Assembly (NCBI GenBank): GCA_029213195.1
Contig: JARGNI010000024.1
Location: 28,028-92,027 of the forward strand
Origin: Verrucomicrobiales bacterium
GTDB taxonomy: Bacteria > Verrucomicrobiota > Verrucomicrobiia > Verrucomicrobiales > DEV007
Length of the DNA: 64,000 nt
Direction of reading: 5' to 3'
Shown here: in pieces, positions 19,075-26,149 of the stretch
Layout of the letters: each line of letters begins with the position of its first letter
Position numbering within the stretch: position 1 is the stretch's first letter
The notes under the pieces: model-generated
What the model was told of the DNA's origin: nothing
The model's input: the letters and a program-made list of their open reading frames with translations, nothing else
Database searches by the model: none
Translations under genes and position numbers: made by a program

Positions 19075-20003
19075 CGGGGAGTGGATTCAGGAGAAGGAGA
19101 ATCGAGGACGATCCACGAGGCTTCGATATCGTCCATGTAATGATCGGTACGGCCCGAGACCGGACCTGGTGTATTCGAGCCCAGCGTAATGACGAGAGTG
19201 CGGGCCTGCAAAGGCACCTCGACTTCCACCGTAATGGTTTGCCACCCGGTTTCGTCAGCGGTCGGGAAAATCGCGCGGTGTGTGGAAGACAGGGCCGAGG
19301 TCGTCATCATTCGCCAATTGGATTCCCACAGGTCGGGGATCGCGGACGGGGTCTCCGCGAAGGTGCTCGCGGCCAGGAGATAGTGCTCTCCCCGCCCGGC
19401 TTCCGAGGCATGAAAACGAGCGGTGACCTCGATCTTCTTGGACCGACCGAAGGAGCCCGGCCGGCTCTCGGTGAGATCGGCCATGACACTGGCAAAGTAA
19501 CCTTTTCCCTCGGGAGCCGGTCCCAGCCGCAGCATCTGCTGTCCGTTGCGAGCCTTGGGTCTCTCCCCTCCTCCGGTCACAATTTCCGTGTCGAGCCCCG
19601 ACCATTGCCCTGCCGTCGGCACGAGGTTCACTTGCGGGAGTTCCTCCGCGGTTTCAAATCCTGGATTGGCAATGGGAAGGAGAAATCGCTGGACCCCGCC
19701 ACTTCCGCCTACCAACAGCGAACTACCAAAGAGGCCTATCAAAATCCCGGCAGCTGCGGCCGTCATCGGTCTCCACTGGAACCAGGAAGAACGTCTCCCT
19801 TTGGTTCCAACGGACATTTTCTCTGAATCCGACAACACCGCGAGATGACTCGCTGCCGTTTCGCGAAGCACTCCCGTCCCGACCAATCGAGTCCGGGCCT
19901 CGGGAGACGCTTCGAGAAGAGCGCTCAACTCCTCCATTTCTCCCGGGGAGAGGAGGTCCTCCTCGAAACCAAGGAGCAATTCATCGAGTCGATCGGATTT
20001 CAT
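19071..20003 (-). CDS. Anti-sigma-factor-like membrane protein with beta-sandwich C-terminus
   Basis: The 310-residue protein has a cytoplasmic N-terminus of the FecR/anti-sigma style (LDELLLGFEEDLLSPGEMEELSALL, then EASPEARTRLV), one membrane span (about residues 79-98, TAAAAGILIGLFGSSLLVGG) and a periplasmic domain beginning NPGFET. That opening is typical of galactose-binding-like or carbohydrate-binding beta sandwiches. It overlaps the sigma factor gene by 4 bases (ATGA) and the PSD1 gene by 4 bases. The inferred role is to hold the sigma factor and release it when the outer domain senses a ligand, perhaps a polysaccharide. Confidence 0.75.
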   Translation of the reverse strand: MKSDRLDELLLGFEEDLLSPGEMEELSALLEASPEARTRLVGTGVLRETAASHLAVLSDSEKMSVGTKGRRSSWFQWRPMTAAAAGILIGLFGSSLLVGGSGGVQRFLLPIANPGFETAEELPQVNLVPTAGQWSGLDTEIVTGGGERPKARNGQQMLRLGPAPEGKGYFASVMADLTESRPGSFGRSKKIEVTARFHASEAGRGEHYLLAASTFAETPSAIPDLWESNWRMMTTSALSSTHRAIFPTADETGWQTITVEVEVPLQARTLVITLGSNTPGPVSGRTDHYMDDIEASWIVLDSPSPESTPR

Positions 20004-20569
20004 GACGGAAAAGGGGTCGTGGTTTCACGGCGTCGCACACAATCTCCGAGAGACTTGCGGACGCGACAGAGAGCGGTCTTGATACTGCCTTCGGTCCGCC
20101 CGAGGGCCTGGGCAATCTGGGCAACGGATTGTTCGCGGTGGTAGAAACGGGAAACCAATTCCCGGGATCGCTCCGGCAAGGCCTCGAGACAGACGGCAAG
20201 GGCGGAGCGGTGGGCTTTCCAATAGTCTTCCCGGCCATCCTGCTCGGCATAGGCCTGATCGACGAGCTCGGAGAGTTTGGATTCGGCAAGAGAAAGCTCT
20301 CGTCCCTGCTTCCGCCAACTCTCGAGAGCGACGAGTCGAGCCGCGGCCCGACACCAGGCGGTGACATTCTCGATCTGTTCCCCACGGCGAGTCACTCGTT
20401 CAAACCGCATCCAGACTTCCTGGAAGAGATCATCGGCGAGACTCGCGTTCCGAACCAGGGATCGGATATGAGCCTGGATCATCGATCTCGATTCGAGGAA
20501 ACACCTCACCTGCGCATCGAGGGCATCTTCCTCGATGGATTCAACAGGTTCGCTGGGGGAATCGGACAT
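20000..20569 (-). CDS. ECF RNA polymerase sigma factor
   Basis: The 189-residue protein is a sigma-70 family ECF factor. Region 2 is at about residues 25-95 (RSLVRNASLADDLFQEVWMRF; NVTAWCRAAARLVALESWRK) and region 4 at about 125-180 (LPERSRELVSRFYHREQSVAQIAQALGRTEGSIKTALCRVRKSL). It matches the subgroup frequent in Rhodopirellula and Verrucomicrobium. It is the first gene of the sulfatase operon and overlaps its putative anti-sigma partner. Start 20569 is ATG; GTG at 20587 is also open, but a possible autoregulatory promoter ends near 20596, which favours the shorter form. Confidence 0.9.
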   Translation of the reverse strand: MSDSPSEPVESIEEDALDAQVRCFLESRSMIQAHIRSLVRNASLADDLFQEVWMRFERVTRRGEQIENVTAWCRAAARLVALESWRKQGRELSLAESKLSELVDQAYAEQDGREDYWKAHRSALAVCLEALPERSRELVSRFYHREQSVAQIAQALGRTEGSIKTALCRVRKSLGDCVRRRETTTPFPS

Positions 20570-20595
20570 GGGCAGTCTGGTGGTCACAGTGTAGT

Positions 20596-20618
20596 GACAC
20601 GAGACTGCAAAAGGTTAC
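20596..20618 (-). promoter_or_regulatory. Possible ECF-type promoter of the sigma operon
   Basis: On the minus strand GTAACC (20618-20613) is followed, after an 11-base spacer, by CGTGTC (20601-20596). An AAC-containing -35 and a CGT-containing -10 about 15 bases apart resemble promoters recognised by ECF factors, many of which drive their own operon. It is a short, degenerate match. Confidence 0.25.
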
Positions 20619-20669
20619 TCGTTTTTTTCGAAAAATTTCGATCTCCTCCTCACGTCATCTCGGAAGGAG

Positions 20670-21614
20670 CTACTTCCATTCCCACAAATCGGCCTCGACC
20701 AGCTTGGCATCCTCTCGAACCTTCTCCGACTGCAGCCACTTCCTAGCGTCAGCATTCTCCCGGAGATACGCATCCCAGAAACGAGTGCTGATCATCTGGA
20801 TCGCCGGATGATGATGAGGAATCCGATTGCGCGCGCCGAGACGATTGTCGCCAAAGGCATTGTGCTCCGCGCCCTCGAAGACAAGATGATACTTGTCGCC
20901 CTCGGGAAGAGCACCATAGACCTGCATCCGCTTCTCCGGAGTCGTGTCCGGGGTGATCACGCTGGCGTCCTTGGTTCCGGTCATGAGGAGGACAGGGGCT
21001 TCGATATGCCCAAAGGAATCCACAGGATCGAGACGCTTGTGCGGAGACGGGCTCATTGCGAAGAACGCCTTGATTCTCGAATCGCTGACCGTCCGATTGC
21101 CGGGAAACTTCTGCCCCATCATCGCCTGGGTGGTATGAGCCCCGAAACTGTGCCCGCACATTCCCAGCCGTTTCAGGTCGAGCCGTCCTTGCAGAGGGTG
21201 GCCTTCCTCGACGGACCATTTCTCCAACTGATCGATCACAAAAGGAATGTCTGCATACCGATCCAAGGCGGCCTGGACTCCGGCTGCTTTCTTCATCGCC
21301 GAAAGTCGTTCCCGCGGGGGAACCGATTTCCAGACCTCCTCATCACTCCCCGCATGCTGCACGAAAACGGCGACATATCCTGCCTCCGCCCAATGCTCGC
21401 CCAGGTAAACCTTGGTATTCCGGGAGCCTCCGAGACCATGGGAATAAAGGATGACGGCAGTCGGTTTCTTCTCGGCTGGGAGATAGACCTTGATCGGAAC
21501 AGTGCGATCCCGTTTCGCGTCAACCGGATCCAGGAGGATCGTTTCGGCTGCGGCAGCAGGAGAAACCGACGAAAGAAGGAAACTGAAGCAGAGAAGACCG
21601 GGGAGAAGTTTCAT
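20670..21614 (-). CDS. Secreted alpha/beta hydrolase (PAF-acetylhydrolase-like)
   Basis: The 314-residue product has a signal peptide (cut near AAAAE, residue 23) and an alpha/beta hydrolase fold. The nucleophile elbow is GHSFGA (about residues 167-172), the oxyanion strand is VILYSHGLGGSR, the acid is probably in LLMTGTKDAS and the catalytic His in FEGAEHNAFGD. The layout resembles platelet-activating-factor acetylhydrolase-like esterases and dienelactone-type hydrolases; the substrate is unknown. It lies upstream of the sigma operon on the same strand, 100 bases away, and is probably separately transcribed. Confidence 0.85.
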   Translation of the reverse strand: MKLLPGLLCFSFLLSSVSPAAAAETILLDPVDAKRDRTVPIKVYLPAEKKPTAVILYSHGLGGSRNTKVYLGEHWAEAGYVAVFVQHAGSDEEVWKSVPPRERLSAMKKAAGVQAALDRYADIPFVIDQLEKWSVEEGHPLQGRLDLKRLGMCGHSFGAHTTQAMMGQKFPGNRTVSDSRIKAFFAMSPSPHKRLDPVDSFGHIEAPVLLMTGTKDASVITPDTTPEKRMQVYGALPEGDKYHLVFEGAEHNAFGDNRLGARNRIPHHHPAIQMISTRFWDAYLRENADARKWLQSEKVREDAKLVEADLWEWK

Positions 21615-21731
21615 GATTCACTCTAACCCCGATTGCTCATTGGAGTTTCCGTCTGGGAACAGGTTTCCCTATTTCGAGTTTGAATGAAACTGGGAGACGG
21701 GGGCACCGAGGACGGAGCACGAGGATCGGAG

Positions 21732-21865
21732 GGACAACGTCCTCGTTGTCCGCGGAACCTAGTCCGTTCGCTTTGCTCGGACCCAGAATCGCGGTCCGTG
21801 GAACTCAACCCGTTCGCTTTGCGCGGGCCCAGACTCGTCGACCGCGGACCGCGGGGACGCGGTCC
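21732..21865. repeat. REP-like nested palindromic repeat unit
   Basis: The 390-base intergenic region between the divergent hydrolase and sulfatase genes holds two tetraloop hairpins in opposite orientation: GGACAACG/CGTTGTCC (21732-21739, 21744-21751) and GGACCGCG/CGCGGTCC (21846-21853, 21858-21865). Their outer flanks are inverted copies (GGAGGGAC ... GTCCCTCC). Between them lie two 28-base direct repeats (21764-21791 and 21810-21837) starting CCGTTCGCTTTGC and differing at a few bases. This looks like a dispersed palindromic element. Nothing else is seen in 21615-21731 or 21866-22005. Confidence 0.6.
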
Positions 21866-22005
21866 CTCCAGCGCATTTGCCCTGGGGACGTATCCTCCAC
21901 TTCGATCCCCCTCAACGACCTGTTCTTGCCAAGCTTTGCGAAAAGTGCGCAAACTGAACCATTCTTTCGCTGTAGTTTCGAAAAGAGACCTCCACCTTTG
22001 CCCCC

Positions 22006-23616
22006 ATGAAACCCTGCCTCCTGGCCATCGCTCTTACCACCGCCTTCCTTTCATCCGTTCAGTCCGCGGAGAAACCCAACATTCTCTACATCCTCGCCGA
22101 TGATCTCGGCTTCAGCGATCTCGGTTGTTTCGGAGGAGAAATCGAGACCCCAGTCCTCGACTCCCTCGCCGCCGAAGGAGTTCGCCTGACCCAGTTCTAC
22201 AACACCGGTCGCTGCTGCCCCTCCCGCGCTGCCCTGCTCACGGGTCAGTATCCGCACAAGGTCGGGCTCGGTCACATGGCCGGAAAAGGCATCGATCATC
22301 CCGGCTACCAGGGCACGGTGTCACCCGACGCCAAGACCATTGCCGAAATGCTCGTCCCTTCCGGGTATCGGAGCTTCATCTCCGGGAAATGGCATCTCGG
22401 AACCGAGGATCCGACACAACATGGATTCGAGGAGTTCTACGGCACGCTCGTCAGTGCGAAGCGCTTCTTTGATCCCACGCACCTCATCCGGCTGCCCGAG
22501 GATCGCGAAACCCGCAGCTATCCCGAAGGAGAATTCTATGCCACCGACGCGGTCACCGATCACGCCCTCGATTTTCTCCAACTCGCGAGAGAAACCCCGG
22601 ACCGGCCCTGGTTTCTCTATCTCGCCTACCACGCCCCCCACTTTCCTCTCCATGCGCCCAAGGAGGAGATCGACAAGTATGCCGATCGCTATCTCGATGG
22701 GTGGGATCAGCTGCGCACCGAGCGACTCGAGCGCATGAAGCAACAGGGTATCGTCCCCGACTCCACCCTGTTGAGTCCGCGCTCGACCTGGCGAAACTAT
22801 GGCGAAACCGAGACGGGAACCAATCCCGCCTGGGACAGTCTTTCCGAAGACCGCCAGAAAGATCTCGCCCGTCGCATGGCGATCTACGCGGCGATGATCG
22901 ATCGACTCGACCAACAGATCGGCCGTGTTCTCGAGGATCTCAAGAAAGCAGGAGAATGGAAAAACACGCTCATCGTTTTCACCTCAGACAACGGGGCCTG
23001 TTTCGAATGGGATCCCTTTGGTTTCGATATCAAGTCGAGCAACCAGAACATTCTCCACACCGACGAAGAGATCGAGGCCATGGGAAGCGCTGGCACCTTT
23101 CACAGCGTCGGATCGGGTTGGGCCAACGCCTCAAACACACCCTGGCGAATGTACAAGCACTTCAATCACGAAGGAGGAATCGCTTCTCCCGGGATCGTCC
23201 ACTGGCCGGTGGGTCTCGAAGCGGAGCCGGGTTCGATCGACCGTCGCCCCGCCCATCTTCTCGACCTCGCACCAACTGCCCTCGCCGCCGCGGGCGAAGG
23301 CGTATCCGAGCTGCTTCCCGGCACCGACCTGATCGCACAGTTGAACACCGAAGCAACGCCCGAGCGAATGCTCTTTTTCGAACACCAGGGAAACCGGGCC
23401 GTGCGCATGGGACAATGGAAACTGGTCGCCTTCGATGACGAGCCTTGGGAACTCTACGACTTCAGCAACGACCGAACCGAGATGAACAACCTCGTCGAGA
23501 AGCACCCTGACATAGCCAAACAACTCGACAAGGCGTGGACACTCTGGGCGGAGGAAAACCAGGTCACGCCGCTGCCCAAAGACTACGGGGTCAAGTATCT
23601 CAGGGTCGATCCGTGA
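22006..23616 (+). CDS. Arylsulfatase-type sulfatase
   Basis: The 536-residue exported protein has a signal peptide (cut near VQSAEK, residue 20), metal-binding DD (ADDLGFSDLG), and the formylglycine motif C70-C-P-S-R74 AALLTG. Further family segments are SGKWHLG (about 126), YHAPHFPLHAP and TSDNGACFEW. The form is that of arylsulfatase A-like enzymes that remove sulfate esters from glycans or aryl sulfates in the periplasm. It stands alone on the plus strand with the REP-like region upstream and the patatin gene convergent downstream. Confidence 0.93.
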   Translation: MKPCLLAIALTTAFLSSVQSAEKPNILYILADDLGFSDLGCFGGEIETPVLDSLAAEGVRLTQFYNTGRCCPSRAALLTGQYPHKVGLGHMAGKGIDHPGYQGTVSPDAKTIAEMLVPSGYRSFISGKWHLGTEDPTQHGFEEFYGTLVSAKRFFDPTHLIRLPEDRETRSYPEGEFYATDAVTDHALDFLQLARETPDRPWFLYLAYHAPHFPLHAPKEEIDKYADRYLDGWDQLRTERLERMKQQGIVPDSTLLSPRSTWRNYGETETGTNPAWDSLSEDRQKDLARRMAIYAAMIDRLDQQIGRVLEDLKKAGEWKNTLIVFTSDNGACFEWDPFGFDIKSSNQNILHTDEEIEAMGSAGTFHSVGSGWANASNTPWRMYKHFNHEGGIASPGIVHWPVGLEAEPGSIDRRPAHLLDLAPTALAAAGEGVSELLPGTDLIAQLNTEATPERMLFFEHQGNRAVRMGQWKLVAFDDEPWELYDFSNDRTEMNNLVEKHPDIAKQLDKAWTLWAEENQVTPLPKDYGVKYLRVDP

Positions 23617-23722
23617 TCACTGTGCCGAAAAAGCTTTCCCCACCGCCGCACCCCATCCAGGTCGAGGAGAATTTCGCAACTCGATCTCGGTGGATCAATC
23701 GCCGCCGATCGGATCGATCCTC

Positions 23723-24562
23723 TCATCCGCCTCCCTTCGACTCGAGCAAAGCTTTCAAATCTTCCCGAAAGCGATCGATCGATTCGTCGGTCTGCTGGTA
23801 AACCTGTTCGATCTTGTCGAAATCGAGCGTGCGAACCCCGTGAAGATCGGGGCGATAGTAGATATCCGGAGGCGACTCGCGCAGCTTGAATCTCACCACC
23901 TCATTCATCAGTGAATCGAACATCCCCATGACCGAATCGGTCAGGCTCGGTGGGTCCGTTTCTTCCGGGTCTCGCGAAGGAATCACGTCGACGGCGATCA
24001 CGGCATCGCACTCCTTTTTCAAATCTCGATAGGGCAGGTTGTTCACGACTCCGCCATCGACGAGAACCCTGCCTTCGTGAACGACCGGCTCGAAAACTCC
24101 GGGAATCGACATACTTGCCTTGATGGCAGGCAGAATATCTCCCGAGGAAAAAACGACCTCCTCCTCTCGATAGAAATCCGTGGCGATGGCACGGAAGGGA
24201 ATCTTGAGTTCTTCAAAGGTCTTGACCCCCATGTTCTCCAGCAGAAATTCGAGGAACCCATTCGGCGAAAGCACGGCCTGTCGTCCGTTCTTCAGTCGGA
24301 AGAACTGAAACCATTTGAGGAGAGAACTCTTTCTCCGCCAGAGATCACCCGGCCGATCTTCCTTGCTGATGATCAGCTCTCGCACTCCTTCGCGAAGTTG
24401 GCTTCCCGAATAACCGGCCGCATACATCGATCCGACAATCGCGCCCATACTGGTTCCGACGATCAGCGAAGGCTTCACCCCCATTTCATCGAGAACCTCG
24501 AGAACCCGGAGGTGCGCCAACCCACGCACTCCGCCACCGCCTAACGCCAATCCAATTCTCAT
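23723..24562 (-). CDS. Patatin-like phospholipase (RssA/NTE type)
   Basis: The 279-residue protein carries the complete patatin catalytic set: the glycine-rich oxyanion loop GGGGVRGLAHLRVLE (residues about 8-22), nucleophile GTSMGA (about 39-44, Ser41) and the dyad aspartate in DGGVVNNLPYRD (about 168-179). Such enzymes are serine acyl hydrolases of phospholipids; the bacterial RssA-like branch is cytoplasmic or peripheral. It is 6 bases downstream of the exported hydrolase gene on the same strand, so the two are probably co-transcribed. Confidence 0.93.
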   Translation of the reverse strand: MRIGLALGGGGVRGLAHLRVLEVLDEMGVKPSLIVGTSMGAIVGSMYAAGYSGSQLREGVRELIISKEDRPGDLWRRKSSLLKWFQFFRLKNGRQAVLSPNGFLEFLLENMGVKTFEELKIPFRAIATDFYREEEVVFSSGDILPAIKASMSIPGVFEPVVHEGRVLVDGGVVNNLPYRDLKKECDAVIAVDVIPSRDPEETDPPSLTDSVMGMFDSLMNEVVRFKLRESPPDIYYRPDLHGVRTLDFDKIEQVYQQTDESIDRFREDLKALLESKGGG

Positions 24563-24568
24563 TGTCCT

Positions 24569-25882
24569 CTATTTGGATGAGAGAAGTCCCAGGGTGTTCT
24601 TTGAAATCACCTCGTAACCCTCTACCGACTTCGCAGGGTTGGGATCGATGAACTCCATCTTCTCGAGAGGAGGCTTGGGGGTATCGCTGTACTGCAACCC
24701 CTGGAACAGTGGACGACCAAAGGGATTGCGATTCTCCTCCGGCAATTCCGCAATGACTTTCCCCGCCCGCTTGATGACAAACCCTGCCAAACCGCTCTCG
24801 AGATCGGCGTGCGCTTTCCAGGAAAGTTTACCATCGGCAAACTGCAAATCGAAAGGAGCAGGCGGAGGAGTGGCGTCGGCAATCGAAGTATCCTCGACAT
24901 AGGTCTCCCAGGCTTCTCCCAATCCGGGAGTCGGGAGCCACCCCATTTGCGTGGCATCGCCTTCGAACTCCGAGACCGAGATCGCCTTCCCCTTGTGAAA
25001 TGGGACAAGGACTCCGGCGTCCCGATCCATCACGCGGAGGGGGGCGCCCACCGACTTCGGGAGACGGGCCTCGAGGCAGACATCGAACCAGGGCATCGCA
25101 AGATAGCGCTGATTCCCACACTGATGATCCGTGAGCGGGTCGATCGAGATCGCTCCCAAACCATTCTTCTCCCGGACATTCTCCATGAACTTCTTCGCCG
25201 CGGGCCAGACGCCGGAAAACCGTCCTTCTTTCACCGTGACTCCCTCGCCGGTCCCGAGGTTGACCATCATCGGCACCGACAACATGAGCTCGTTTACTTC
25301 ATGGAGCGTGACCGGCTCACGATTCGGGCGCTGTTCGATCGGGAGAACGCCCGACCGCATCCACGTCGCCGCAACTCTCTCCGGGTAGAGCGCGGTCATG
25401 ATCCCCACCCAGACGCCCCCTCCACTGTGACCCCACAGGGCCCAGGGAACTTTCTCCAGTTCCGGATGCCCCGAAAGCTTTCCGAGATCACGAAGCCCCT
25501 CTTGGAAAGCCTGCGCCGATCCCTGCTCGGGATCGCACCAGAGACGGCAGGACTTGCCCTCCTCGTATTCGTAAACCGGGGAAAGCAACGCACAGTCATG
25601 CTCCCGGGCCAGGGCCTGCCAATGCAGATCGAAGGCTCCCGTCAGTCCTGACTTCGCTGAGCCCGTTCCGCATCCGTGTTGATGCACGATCACACCTCGC
25701 AAATTCTCAACCACTTCGGGAATCCAGACAGTGTACTGCACGGCAAACTTCAGGCCGTCCTCTGCCTTCGAGGCCTCGTAGCGGACCTGGTAATAGGGAG
25801 GCTCTACTTCGGGGCCGATATAGTCTTCCGCATGACCGAGACAAGAGGCGAGGAGAGGAATCAGGAAAAGAAGTCTTCGCAT
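24569..25882 (-). CDS. Exported alpha/beta hydrolase, substrate unknown
   Basis: From the ATG at 25882 the product is 437 residues: a signal peptide (MRRLLFLIPLLASCLGHA), then an alpha/beta hydrolase domain with VIVHQHGCGTG as oxyanion strand and nucleophile elbow GHSGGG (about residue 160). The C-terminal part (about 340-437) looks like a separate beta-rich module (DLQFADGKLSWKAHADLESGLAGFVIKR, fibronectin-like in style). An open extension to 25999 has no signal peptide, and GGAGAAGAG precedes the chosen ATG. It lies in one unit with the patatin-like gene. The 267 bases upstream to the divergent ATPase hold nothing recognised. Confidence 0.75.
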   Translation of the reverse strand: MRRLLFLIPLLASCLGHAEDYIGPEVEPPYYQVRYEASKAEDGLKFAVQYTVWIPEVVENLRGVIVHQHGCGTGSAKSGLTGAFDLHWQALAREHDCALLSPVYEYEEGKSCRLWCDPEQGSAQAFQEGLRDLGKLSGHPELEKVPWALWGHSGGGVWVGIMTALYPERVAATWMRSGVLPIEQRPNREPVTLHEVNELMLSVPMMVNLGTGEGVTVKEGRFSGVWPAAKKFMENVREKNGLGAISIDPLTDHQCGNQRYLAMPWFDVCLEARLPKSVGAPLRVMDRDAGVLVPFHKGKAISVSEFEGDATQMGWLPTPGLGEAWETYVEDTSIADATPPPAPFDLQFADGKLSWKAHADLESGLAGFVIKRAGKVIAELPEENRNPFGRPLFQGLQYSDTPKPPLEKMEFIDPNPAKSVEGYEVISKNTLGLLSSK

Positions 25883-26149
25883 GGACTTACTCTTCTCCAG
25901 GAAGACAAATCGACAAGTTCCGGATGCCCGCCTCTGGGGCGCGTGCGCCGAAAGGATCCGATCCCTCCTGGTTTCCGCCCCATCGAGAAGCCAACTCATG
26001 CGAAGCGAATCCCAAGAAACTCGATGCTGCGTGTGCAGACTACGGTCATCCTGAAGGAGTAGTAAAGGTTCTGGATCCCTGTGCCAGCCGGATGGAGAAG
26101 AGGTCGAAGCTCATCCCTGCCGAGGGGCAAAGGATTCTCCTTTCCCCCG

